Made by a program: the position numbers and the translations under genes. The notes below the pieces were generated by a model. That model was not told the origin of the DNA. It worked only from the letters and a program-made list of their open reading frames with translations, and did not search any database. Of a DNA stretch of 64,000 nt, positions 1 to 11,500 are shown one piece after another (the first letter of the stretch is position 1; every line of letters starts with the position of its first letter). Source of the DNA: Psettodes erumei (taxonomy: Eukaryota; Chordata; Actinopteri; Pleuronectiformes; Psettodidae); assembly GCA_016785225.1 (NCBI GenBank), contig JAFBJZ010000510.1:868001-932000 (forward strand). Direction: 5' to 3'.

Positions 1-519
1 AGTTATCAAGCCCCCTTTTTTTCCCAGTCCATGTCAACATTGACAAAGAAGAGATGTAAACACCTGTTTCTGCTCTGTGCGCCCGAGCACCAAATTAATA
101 CAGGGTTAAGATGAGATAGAGCAGGGGATAATGGGATGTCTTGTTGACAACCAGTTGTTCTGAGGGCCGGGATCATTGTCATCTTGTGCGACACCCTCCC
201 CTCGCTTCCTGGCACGGTGCGACAGGGTGCAGCTGGCAGGGTGGACGTGGTTCAGCATGCTGTCAGCCGGGCCCTCTAATGGGCTCTGCGAACATGCTTT
301 AGCAAAGACAACTTGTTCAGGGCCAGGTGGATCACACTCATGTGAACAAGCTGCAATTAAGTCCTCAGTGCCTGTAATATAAAGCTGGATGTACAATTTT
401 TCTTTTTGATGACGTTTTTAAAAATTTTTTTAATTGATTGTATTGTATTGTATTGATGTTAACGTTTGTGTTCTGGTTTTTATTTGATAGTTGACAGTGT
501 GAGGACGGATGCCTGGTGT
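1..519. other. No gene recognised
   Basis: Moderately GC-rich to 380, then AT-rich with short tattg repeats near 440-455. The three small ORFs overlap each other on both strands and resemble nothing I know. Confidence 0.5.
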
Positions 520-529
520 GAACAGCTCT

Positions 530-760
530 CTGAGCTCATTCCACAGTATCTCTATTGGGTTTAGGGGTTGGCTCTAACTGGGCCATTCCAAAAGGCAGAT
601 TTTCCTGCATCACCAAAAATCTCCTGAGCTTCAGCTGGTGATGGCCACATCATCCTGTGGGTTGCCTTGACAAACTGAGTTTTCCCATTGATGATGGCGA
701 CAGTTCCAGCCCCAAATCATGATGCTCCCTCCACTGTACTACATAGTGCTGTGGGTCCCA
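530..760 (-). mobile_element. Tc1-like transposase remnant
   Basis: Read on the - strand, 732-710 codes GGSIMIWG and 561-532 codes NPIEILWNEL. These are two conserved blocks of Tc1/mariner transposases (usually GGGSVMVWG and DLNPIENLW), in the right order and about 56 residues apart. Stops and frame breaks lie between and around them, and no terminal repeats were found. A dead fragment with no function. Confidence 0.7.
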
Positions 761-775
761 AAAAATGCAACTTTA

Positions 776-3700
776 GTTTAATGAGTTAACCAAATGTTTT
801 CCCAGAAGGGATTGTGAAGTGACAAGCTGCTCTTTGGCAAACTCCAGACACACAGCAATGTGTCTGTGGTGTCCTGCCATGGACGCCCTGCCTGCTCAGT
901 TTTCTGCGCTTTATGTGCATCCAGACTCACTAAAACCGTTGCTGCTGTAACCACCTTGTCATCTTTGCAGGTTTGTAGGTAATTTGTAAATGGAGTGCAT
1001 GTGTACAGCGCTTTTCTAGTCTCCACGACCACTCTCAGAGCTTCACACAACATGTCACATTAAACCATTCACGCACATCATTCAGCATTCGTTCTTTACA
1101 CACTGAAGCTCTAACACACACTCACCAATGGCACATCATCGGGGGCATGGAGAGTTCAGTAACTCGCTGTTGAATTATACTGTGCAATTTTCTATTTTTC
1201 ATGTCTTTTTTTTTCGCCACACTGGTGGCGTGGCACTGTGTGGCAATTTCGGGTCAGTTCACCTTTCATTTAGTTCAAAGCACACAGTCTCACAGCTGCG
1301 AGCATGATCGTTTCTGACAAGATGTTTGTTAGCTCTCAAGGGCATGTGATGGAGTGAGAGCAGGAAGTCCAAACAGTTACTTCTTAGGGCAAAATTTTGT
1401 ACTGGGACGTCAACACATTTCACAAAATTGCGCAGTCATAAACAGGTGGGGAAGTGGCAGAGAAAGTTCTCATATACCCTTTAATTCAACTTAAAGTAGC
1501 AGTGGCAAAAAAACCAAAAATTGTTCCACTGGAACAAAGTTCCACTGCAAGAAAAAGTCAGCAAGTGAGAGTGAACAAGTTGTCAACATAAATTACTTAT
1601 GTATCAAAAGTAAAGTTTAGTTTTGCTGACTCAGAAACTCACTTTGCTATATCGTTGAGATTTTCATGCTTTCAGATCAGTTGAAAAAAGACAGCAACAC
1701 CAAATATGAAAAATGAAGATAAAACTTCTCTAGAACTTCTTAAATAACGTATAAATTCCTGGTCGTTTTACTTGAAAATATGACACAAAAAGTAGTTGAC
1801 AAAATAATCTCAACTCAACAACTGCTTACTCATTTCTTCAGTGTAGAATCAGTGTAGCAAATAATAAAAATAATAAAAAGAACAACAATCCACACCAGGG
1901 TGAGTACAGTCTTTAGGTGAAGGTATTTGGCTGCATTCCTCTTCAAAATACTCAGAGAAACTTGTGGAATTTTAAATAAAAGATAAACACTATTCCAGCT
2001 TTGTTAAATATTATTATGCTTTCATGCAGTTCCTCTAATTTACATTCACATAAAAAAGTCTTATTATCATAAAATCCAATTTAGACTTCTTAGATCCAGT
2101 GATTGAAGTCTTGAGCCTTTGTCTTTTATTTCTCTTTTCAAATACCGATCTGCTGTAGTCATCTAATTTCATTGTGATAATTCATTTCATTCCCCTATCA
2201 TATCATTCACACCAATGAAAGCTTGGTCTCGAATCACTTTATTATTATCTTGCACAACATAAATATGTCTGCAGATGGTAAGAGCTCCACGTCGAAAAGT
2301 GTAAAGTTGTTTTCTGGCTGGCAGAATTGGTTTTTCGAACTTGTGAAATTAGTTATTTTCAATGGGTGTTCAGGCCTCAGATGCACACACAGGCCCACAC
2401 GCACTCGCATGTCTAAAAGGACAAAAAAAAAGTGTCTAAATTGCAGTTGCGTGCTTGTTGTGAAACAGCTGCGGAATGATATTGACTTTCTTCGGGACGG
2501 ATTAGTCACTGAGGAATCTGGGAAGGAAATTAGCATTCTGCATCACGGCCAGAGTGGTCTCCTGGTTCGCCTCCAAATTTCATCGTGTTTTTGCTGAATC
2601 AATGATACGGAGCAAAAGGACCCCATCGCAGCATATTTGGGAGACCAATTATTGTCCAGACAAGTCTTGCTGCAAACTAAATTTATGGTAATGTCTCTAA
2701 ATTGTTTTTTTTTTTTAAATCTCCACTACTGTGTGTATGAGTGAATTCACATGAGCATGTTTACTCTTTCCCAGTGACGTCTGTGTTTTGTGTGTGTGTG
2801 TGTGTGTGTGCGTGTGCGCGCATTTATGGGAAAAATATTGCTTTTTCATGATTTGGCGATGCTGCAGGGGAGGAGAGAGGGCATTATTAGTAGCTGCGAA
2901 AACTGAGACAACAGAGCAGAAGAAACCCCAGCAGACGCAGTGAGTCATTCTTGGTTAAAAAGTGTTTGGGGAGGTGCAGTTAGCTAATATAAGGAACTGC
3001 AATATACAGTAACAAAAGCGCGGTCCCTTGGTGGTACTGTCAAAGACTTTCCAAACAATCCAAGAGCCTGTTATCTCTAATATGATTCATCATTCTGTGT
3101 ATGTAGCGAGGCACTGAGCCATAACAGGGAGGAGAAAGATGGTTTGATTGCACAGCAAATCATAACAGTAGTTACAAACAACAACATGCAGAATGCATCA
3201 GCCTCAATCGGGAAAACAAACTTCACACACCACTTTACACGGCTCGGTCAGTTCAGTTGAGGGTTGTGAAGCGAGAGCTACATCTTGGTTCTCAGGGTTT
3301 AAGAGTTGCAGCACAGACGTCGACTCTAAGACATGGCAGAAAGGATTGTCTTAAAAGTTGCGCTGACTGGGGACCGGTCTCTTTAGAATCTTTTGTGAAT
3401 GAAGTTGTTACACTTTAAAGTTGAGCTCAGTATCAAATACAAGGCCTCAATCAACTGAAGCTGGAGATTAATCAGTTCTCTTTACAACCCTTTCTGCTAG
3501 AAATGCTTTTATATATACTGCATATATAACTCAAGCACTCAGTTGCTGTATGATTTAGGGAACGATCCTGTCCTTGTTTAAAGTTTGAAATAGACATTCT
3601 TTGTCTATCTTTTACCAAAACCATGGACTTCACTTAACTTAACCAAATATTCTAGCTGCAGAAACTGATTCACATCCACAGTGTGATCCCCGTGTTGTTT

Positions 3701-4811
3701 TAGCAGTATGTAAATGCAAACTTTAGAAGACAGGGTTGTATTTATTCAATAATATTTCCATAAATAATCAAAAACACCGATTGCAGTTTATCCGAGGTTG
3801 TCAAAGTGTTTGTCTTGTCTGACAGAGAAAAGATATTTACTTTACAGAAGTATGTTTTTTTTGTGCCTGATAACTCAGTCAATAGCCTAAATCAAAAATT
3901 TCTTTTAGCACTATCCTCAGCAGCAACCAAGTCCAGCATGTAATCATGAAAGTTGAAATTTATCCAAAAAAAGAATGAAATAAAAGTACATTTAAAAAAC
4001 AGAAGAACAACCCTGTTTCCTAACAAAACAATACTAGTAAAATAATTCATAGAAATTAAGAATACATGGGGATTATTATCCAACAATTTAATTATTAACT
4101 TGGATTCTCTCTTTTGGGAAGATAACTTGTTGTTACTATTATTCTTCTCTTGGATATTAATTTGTACACAAAAAAGAAAAAAAAAAGTTGATGTGTTGAG
4201 TTTACTATCATCTAATTAATTTCTATCATCGTCCCAGTTTTATCCTCATCATCATTTTAGGAACTCTGTACAGTGATGAACAGTTGTGGAGGAGTTAATC
4301 TAATCAAGACGGTGGTGCATTCAGTGGTGTGGCAGCTCCTATAGATTTTTAAACACAGCCTTCTCTCATTGGCTGAAGGCTGGTGGCTGACGGCAAGGCC
4401 TGGGTTTAGGTGGGAGACGTGAGGAGCCACCCGATGAGATGAGGGGAGCTCAACTTTTGTCGCCCTCTCTACACCTGTTTAATCTCACCACCTAACAACT
4501 TATTTCTTTGTAGTCACAACTTTCAAATCAAATTCCACCACACCATCAAGTAAAAAAGAACATCATTTAATGCTGATGTTGAACCATTCCACAAAATGCT
4601 GGAAATTTGTCACGGACGGTTTTTGTTTTGTTTCGCTTATTAGCTACGAGAACGAAGATGAGAAGTATCCTACATCACAGGAATGAAAAGTTAATTCGGT
4701 TTTGTTTCTGAGAAAAATATCCTCTTTGATTTCAGAATACTGCTCCTGGAACTGCATCTTGCGTGTGGGTTAGGGATGAGAAGAAGGAAGGAGAACAAAT
4801 GGAAGAGCAAA
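776..4811. other. Non-coding AT-rich sequence, no gene seen
   Basis: AT-rich DNA upstream of, or in, the first intron of gfra4. I see a (TG)n microsatellite at 2789-2815 and homopolymer runs, and nothing else. The ORF at 2223-2597 has no known motif and a mirror ORF on the other strand, so it is probably chance. Confidence 0.5.
2789..2815. repeat. (TG)n microsatellite
   Basis: About 12 TG units followed by an imperfect CG/TG tail. Confidence 0.9.
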
Positions 4812-4838
4812 GTGTGTGTGTGTGTGTGTGTGTGTGTG
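4812..4838. repeat. (GT)n microsatellite
   Basis: About 13 GT units ending in a run of G. It lies in a purine-rich stretch (4780-4935). Confidence 0.9.
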
Positions 4839-5019
4839 GGGGGGTCAAAGAGATAAGTGAAGAGGATGACGTGAGCAGAGAGGAAATCAGAGAAATGAAA
4901 ACAAAAAAGTGGAGGCAGAGAGAGAGAGAGCTCAAACAGATTATTTACCTCAGTGGGTTAAACAGGGATGTATATAGGATGGAACGAATTTGAATGACAA
5001 GGCAACTGATTCCTCCTAA

Positions 5020-6060
5020 TTGGTTTTGACTGTCTCTCTCTTTGAACTGCCGGTGCGCTGCGGCTCTGTTTCCAGGCAAACAGTTATCTCTCGCAATCTG
5101 GAGAGCTGCTTAAATTTCTCCGACAAATATCAAACCGGCTCTCCACACTGGATTAGTGGCAATTTAATAAGATTTGCACTGCAGCTGCTTGCACCAGGGC
5201 TTTTGCCTTTTGCCTCGAAGCCCAGTGGGGGGGTGGGGGTGGGGGTGGGGGGGCAGACCCGCTCCACCTTCCACGTCAGAAAGGCCATGCTCACGTCATA
5301 TGTTCCCACCTGCAGTTCCACGTAAAGTGCTTACGCAAGAGAAGACAAAAAAGCCCCAAAAGTTTAAATATTGTTTTCTCTTAAACCGAGTGAAGTGTGA
5401 ACTACCACAGGGGTGAGATGATATTTCCAATGCAAATCTGTATTTGGAGAGTTTTCTCAGAGCGAGTGAAGTATCTTGACATAAGGCAGATTCCTCCGCT
5501 TTTTTTCAAAGTACCATCGCTTGATCCAAGAAAGCTCTTGAGTGGAGCTGATTTGCATCGAAACCGAATGACATTATCTCACCCTGCGCCCCCCCCTTTG
5601 CTTTACATAAAATATAACAGATTTTAAGACTCTATGGTGGAAGAAATGACTCGTTCTGAGGGTATTTTTTTGACTTGGCACAATAAGTAGCGCTGTCAAG
5701 ACCTCAGCGATGATGAGCTCTTGACTTGAGTGGCAGATCCTTGTTCTCAATAGCATCCGCAAATATCCCAAACCCAGAGCAACAAGCTTGCCTCACTGTC
5801 TGTCTAGACCTTTATTGACAGCTTACCACCAGATTAGCTGACTCCTCTGAAAGGTTGGGGAGTCTCCTGCTGGGCACATGGCAGCCAGCCCCTTTTCTCC
5901 AGCAGGCTGCTGGCTCCAGCTATGTAAACCTGATTCAGGCATGCGGCACCCAATTGAGTTTTATCTGATCAGCTCTAAAGTCACGTCACCCAGGCAGAGC
6001 TCTGAGTTGCAGTCTGGGTTAAAAATGGAGATGTAGGGTCCTGACAGTTTTGTCGTTCCC
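5020..6060. other. Moderately complex non-coding block with no gene
   Basis: More balanced in composition than its surroundings and free of obvious repeats apart from the G-run at 5227-5253. Parts (5030-5190 and 5870-6010) look like possible conserved non-coding elements, but that is only an impression without an alignment. The small ORFs here have no known motifs. Confidence 0.25.
5227..5253 (+). repeat. Perfect G-quadruplex motif
   Basis: Four G runs (7, 5, 5 and 7 bases) separated by single T residues. Single-base loops give the most stable parallel G-quadruplexes known. Its strand is the sense strand of gfra4. Confidence 0.85.
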
Positions 6061-6734
6061 GTCGGTGGAAAATAACCAAGCTCCTGCCTTTACTGGGAAA
6101 CTGCTTTCGTTCCTCATCACTTGATTGAGCTGTGATGGGATCTGATTTGATTAAGATTTAATTACTGAAACAAGTCTCTGCACAGAGATTCTCTCCAAGT
6201 AGTCAGTGACACAGAAAGGCTTCTGGACATGATTCCTCTTACTTGTTTAAAACTAATCTCCATCACTTTGTGCTGTTTTAAAAATATCTTCTAAAATACT
6301 AAGAGCACAGTAATGGTACTACTTTACTATTAATACACACCTCAACTCCCTTGAGTATTCTCCATAAGAAATTAAGGACTAGACTGTAAAAGACTGTAAA
6401 ATTGAGAAATTATCCCATGCCATCATGTCTGCCATTAGGCTTTTGTATGTACTGTACGGTCTTTACACTCAACACTTTTGATTTGTATGTGGGTGCACCT
6501 TTCCTGAAATGAAAATATTCTAGTGCATCATTTTACACACATTTAACTGCAATTCAATCTGACAGCTTTGGTATTTTTGCAAACTTTTTGATCTCTAGTA
6601 GAGTTTCAAAAAAGACGAGGATAGAAAAAAAAAGTTTGCATGTGTTTGAACAAAGTTTGGCTGCGCAGCATGAGCTTGTGCTGAAAAGTTGTGGTTCTGC
6701 AGTGATTCTTTTTTTGAGCTACTACTATGTAATG

Positions 6735-6818
6735 CGTTGCTACCACAAGAGGGTGGGGGTAATGCGCCTAAATGCTGGTTGCCTACAGCCATTAAGTAAC
6801 AGAAGAAGAACGCGCTGC
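6735..6818 (+). repeat. Teleost interspersed repeat fragment
   Basis: The stretch around gtaatgcgcctaaatgctgg, with ggttgcc and an agaagaagaa tail, resembles a short repeat I know from many fish genomes, often found near promoters. It sits just upstream of the CpG-rich TISU region. The family name is not certain. Confidence 0.4.
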
Positions 6819-6889
6819 TTCCATGTTTGGGCAGGTAAAACGTCTATGGCGCTGTTAGATAAGATGCTACTATACAAGCACGGGTAACA

Positions 6890-7105
6890 TGTAGCGTCAA
6901 CGACCGCTACGGCTTGTAAAATGTTGTGCGTGGAACTCCTTCAGAAAACAAAGATGAGACGCAGAGCAGCTAAGGTTAGCATAGAAGTCCGAATGCGTCG
7001 GTCTGCCTGTGCGCGTGCGCGTGCGACCAGGGAAACCAATGGCATTTCCGGCAGCACCAGCTGGATGCCTAATTAGCAAGCGTGCCGTCTTAAAGCTAAA
7101 ACAAC
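6890..7105 (+). promoter_or_regulatory. CpG-rich promoter-like stretch before the TISU ATG
   Basis: This stretch is markedly richer in CG dinucleotides than the AT-rich sequence on both sides, with gcgcgtgcgcgtgcg near 7012-7026 and an ETS-type site (atttccgg) near 7045. It has no TATA box. Together with the TISU motif at 7102-7113 it looks like a housekeeping-type promoter. This is judged by eye from composition and motifs only. Confidence 0.35.
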
Positions 7106-7174
7106 ATGGCGGCCGCGGCGAGCACGTCCGTTCAAAGCATCGTGTTAGCATTTAGCTCAAAGCTCCGCTTTACC
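7106..7174 (+). CDS. Candidate first coding exon with TISU start
   Basis: The sequence caacATGGCGGC at 7102-7113 matches the TISU consensus (SAASATGGCGGC), a combined YY1 site and start codon of genes with very short 5' leaders. From this ATG the frame is open for 23 codons (MAAAAST, then VQSIVLAFSSKLRFT) to a consensus donor gtaagt at 7175. The surroundings (6890-7150) are CpG-rich, TATA-less and include an ETS-like ttccgg. The exon ends at phase 0, but the next gfra4 exon (8224) needs a phase 1 partner, so it is not the gfra4 start. No downstream partner exon was found. It could start a separate gene or a non-coding transcript. Confidence 0.35.
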
Positions 7175-7584
7175 GTAAGTACTGCACCTCAGTGTTGCTA
7201 GCGTGGCTGTAGTTATGGACTTAGTTGTCGTTTTAGAGCAGATGTTGTGCCTGTTGCTACTCATTGAATAAATTATATTTTATTTACGGTAACATACTGC
7301 AAGTGCATGTCATCCCAAACTTGACACATGGATGGAATTGGGCCCTCCCGTATCATTAATGAGTGGTTCTGGGAGCTGCCAGACAGTTGGGAATACACTA
7401 GCATTTATTGTCTTGAGGGTAATAAATCTTGCATCTGATTAGTGCCACGCGGAAATAAGACAACAGTAAACACATTGTCCCCTCTCAAATGATGCAGCCC
7501 CTCTCTGGGCCACTCTAATAAATATGACACTTTGTTTTGACTGCAGCTGAAACACTCCAGTGTAATTTTGAACATGTCAGGATG

Positions 7585-7790
7585 GATTGGTGAGATGCAT
7601 CATCCCCCCAAGTTTCATCAAAACCCAGTCAGCGGTGTCAGATCTATTCCATGTGACAACTGTATGAATTCATGAATAATATAGCACCCCCCCACGGGTT
7701 TATGAATGGAATTTTAAAATGCTGGAACGCGGTGGTGCGATGCATCGTCGACCAAGTTTGATCGTTTGTGACAAGGGATGTAAAAATGTA
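7585..7790 (+). repeat. Degenerate interspersed repeat
   Basis: Two related blocks: gatgcatcatcc followed by caagtttcatcaaaaccca and cagcggtgtc (about 7592-7640), and gatgcatcgtcgaccaagtttgatcg (about 7739-7765). The wording caagtttcatcaaaa...cagcggtgt is typical of an old fish repeat family. No coding capacity. Confidence 0.45.
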
Positions 7791-8223
7791 ATCCAATTAT
7801 TAAATTTTGCTCAATTTAGATTATTTCAGCAATGATTCAGCAGATCATAAAATGTCCCATTCAGTCACCAGTTTGCTTTGATTCACTTAAGGGAGCAAGC
7901 TGCCGATTTTGCACAGTTTGACCCATAGCAGAGACTAAAAGTCAGCTTCTCAAATAACTTTGTAAAAAGGAGAAAAACAGCTAAATAATTTAACACATGC
8001 GAACCAGAATCCGAGGTGCACGGATGAAATTAGTAGGACAAGGTCTGGTATATGAGGAAGAGAAAATTATCAGTATGTTTTCTTTCTGTGTTATGTATCA
8101 GTGCAGCTATTTCAATGAACAAGTATGCAGACAAGTGAGCCACAGAGCAGTCTCCTGCTCAGTTCTCATCGCGGGGGACCACAGCATGACGCTATCCTGT
8201 CCCCTGTCTGTCTCATCTTGCAG

Positions 8224-8505
8224 GTGTCCCGCGTATGGCTCTCTCTGTGGGTGGGAGCGACTGCCTGCGTGCTGGAGACACCTGCTCCAGCGACGACACT
8301 TGCAGCCCACGACTGCGCACCCTCAGGCAGTGCGTGGCGGGGGACGGCAGTGTGAAGCTCGGGCCCGGGGCGCGAAACCAGTGCGAGAACGCCATGACGG
8401 CGCTGCTGTCCACCCCTCTGCACGGCTGCCAGTGTAAACGAGGCATGAAGAAGGAGAAGAACTGCCTGAGCATCTACTGGAGTCTGCACCAGTCTGTGCT
8501 GCATG
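8224..8505 (+). CDS. gfra4: gfra4 exon coding the D1 domain
   Basis: Preceded by a pyrimidine-rich acceptor (ctcatcttgcag) and followed by the donor gtaag. The exon starts with two bases of a split codon and ends with one base of a Gly codon. It codes the first GFR cysteine-rich domain: eight cysteines, starting at SDC and including RTLRQCVAG and CKRGMKKEKNCL followed by IYWS, all hallmarks of GFRa D1. The longer ORFs over this stretch that begin at 7997 or run on the - strand are in wrong frames. Because it starts at phase 1, it needs an upstream coding exon with the signal peptide. Confidence 0.92.
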
Positions 8506-11500
8506 GTAAGACTGGCACTGACCCGCAGATTCTGATGGTTCTGTTCCAAGGGAGTGGGTGGGAGTAGGTACAGTATGTTTCTGGGATTATCAAGTTTATG
8601 CCTCCCATTACACATGAATTAGGTGGCCGCCTCCAGACGGCTCAACAGAAATGAAAAGAGAGATTATTGCATCAAAAATAGTTCAAACTGAGGCACTGAT
8701 TCCTTTTGTTCTAGCCACACTCATTGTATTTTGTCACTTCAGTGCTTATTTCAAATGATTTTGTACTGTCATTGTCATTACCTACATTTAGACCCATTAT
8801 TTTTGGTACACTTATATTCAAATTTGGTCATTTCAGCATTTATTTTTAAATTCAGACCAACTGAAAACTAGGGCAACAGTAGAACAAGGTTGATGATATC
8901 CTACAAGTCAGCTACAAATGTAACATATCATTCTCCCCCGGCTGGAGTGAGTATGCAACAAATATTCCTGTGATGCAATATATGCACAAGGTAACCCATG
9001 ATTCTCAAGACCTTTCGCTGTGGTACATTAACCAAGCTGCATTCAGTACTCATGAATACTGCAGTTTAGAAAAACATTGTGTTTTCTTTACAGTCCCTGT
9101 GGTAACCCCACGCTGCTTTGAGAACCTACAGTACATATTAAATTGCAGACTTGTTTCATAACTGAAAGAGCCGCTAATTGTTTTTTAACTTCATATTACC
9201 TGCTTTAGTTGCTGTTTTTTTTTAATAATGATATTTAATTTACACCACATTTTAATTTCTTTTCCATTAAGTCAAGGCTGGATTACCAGCTCAGCAAAAA
9301 GGGGCAACTTCCTCAGGGCCATAGCACCTGAGGTCCCAAAAGTCCCAGGTTCACTCCATATTAGTTCTTGTGCATAACATTTCTTTCCTTCTTTCATTTG
9401 AAACATTGTTTGATTATTTCAGTATTTATTGTTCTCACGTGTTCTACATTTCTATATCAAGGTGTATGTATTGAAATTACCACAAACTAACTGACACACT
9501 AAAACATGGGGCCAGGCAGTACTATTCCATCACTTTTTAAATTTATTTGATACTGTGCCAGAGGGACCTGAAATATTGCACCAGAATTTTGGTAAAGCTA
9601 ATCTTTATACTATCAGTTGGTCTCTGGCCATCTGGTTTCTACTTAATAGGGTACATACATATACAATCTGCAGAGGGAAGTAGTTGAGCCCCACCAGCAG
9701 ATTTTTGCCCTGGTGCCCCCCAGCAGTTTGATCCAGACATGCATGATATAAACCATATATTAGTTTGTCTGTGTTACTCTGAGTGCAACTTTCATGATAC
9801 AATTGAGTGTTTGTGTCAGTGTTTCGGAAAACTCAAAAGACAAATTCAGCAGTTGAAAAAGACAAATTATTTTGGGGGTTGCCATGACAACAGGAACTAA
9901 CCTGTCTCCTGTGTGCTGGCAGGACTCAGCCTGGTGGAGAGCTACCCTTATGAACCAGAGGAGAGGGGCTCCGACTACGTTCGTCTGGCCTCCATTGCTG
10001 CAGGTGAGTGGGCAAGCTTCCACTGCCGCCTTCACTTACTCTTAAAGAAGTTACTTAAGCACTCAATAGCATCTACTTTTTACAGTGAAAAAAAACCTAA
10101 GTGGGTCCCAGCCAAGTTATATGTGAAAGAAAGAGCAAATCCTGATGTTATTCTGCCTCATTTTGACGGAGTAGACAGGTTGATATGCAGGTGGATGAGC
10201 AAAGTGTTTGATGAGTAACAGCCCACACTTTGCTTCTGTCTTGCCTCTGAGCCTGTGGGCAAGCCGCAGGGCTGGTATGTGCTGCTGTTAGCCCCCGAGG
10301 CACAGATTAATTACCTATTTATTTTAATGCAGCTGGAAGGAGCAAAACTGTGTGTGGGGGGGGGGGCAGAGAGTGGGAAGAAAAGAAAGGAAAGAGTCAC
10401 GGTAAGAGGTGAGATGGAGGAAGAGACAGGGGAAGCGAAGTGAGAAAGAAAATGGAAGACAGACAGAGCCGGTTTGTTTACTCAAACAACACTACATTTT
10501 TTTTCCCCCTTTGGAGGCTGGAAAGAGAGCGGCTGCACACAAATGAGGAGTTACATTTTTGTTTTCCACTGGAGAGGACAGAAAGTCAAGTGTTTTGTTT
10601 TCTCCAACAGCAATTCTGCTCTGGATGACTGAGGCGGAGTTGGAGAGTCTGTGAAACTTAAATAATGACTTAAATGAAGTGATTAGTATGGAAAGCATTC
10701 GTGCATGCTTTTACTGTATGACAGTGAATGGCTTTTGAATGTCTGTTTTAAACAAGCTGGTGATGACGACTCACTGCTTAATTTAAACGGTCATACGATC
10801 ACAAAAATGAGTCTCGTTTTGTTTAAATGATACATTTCAGTATTGAATAACACACCTCTGCAAAAATGAGTAACTGGTATGATTAAATTGTGAGAATATA
10901 TTAGTATTCCAATATGAAGGAAATATAACTACGACTATTTCCTAAATGAAATCCTCTATTTTTTATACTACTGTATAATACATTGCATGTGTTTGTGGAA
11001 AATGGCTTTATACCTGTTAGTGGCTCACGGTGTCATTTTGAAGCAGTAATGTTTATTATGTTCAATATGGGATCTGATGGAGCCCTATGATTTTAAAGTT
11101 GCACAAGGTAGTTTTGCGTGTTGGCAACTCCCAGTGGCAACAGGGGGATTAGTGTCAATACAATTTTCCTGATTTCCATGAGGAAGTTTTGTACGGTGAG
11201 AGAGTGAGAGAGGCAAATGATTTCACAGCAGTGACGAGGGCAGTTCAGGAGAGGTTTTAAAAGGTAAGTCAAGGTAATGTTCAGCTTGTGTCACAGTTTT
11301 AATATTCTACTTATTGCACAGATCAGGGGGCGTGGCATTTCTACTCAACCCAGCTTTACAATAGAGTTTGTTACACTTCAAGACATGCATCTGAAATGTT
11401 GTGTTTACCCACAGCAGCGTTAGCACGAGCCAGTTAAAGGATGATTCCTGTTTATTACATAAATTGGCCCATTCCATACGGTCATTGGGAATTGATAATT

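Noticed and set aside
7997..8437. A 146-codon + strand ORF overlapping the D1 exon
   Set aside because: It reads the exon in the wrong frame. The frame with the conserved GFRa cysteines starts at 8226 and continues to the other exons.
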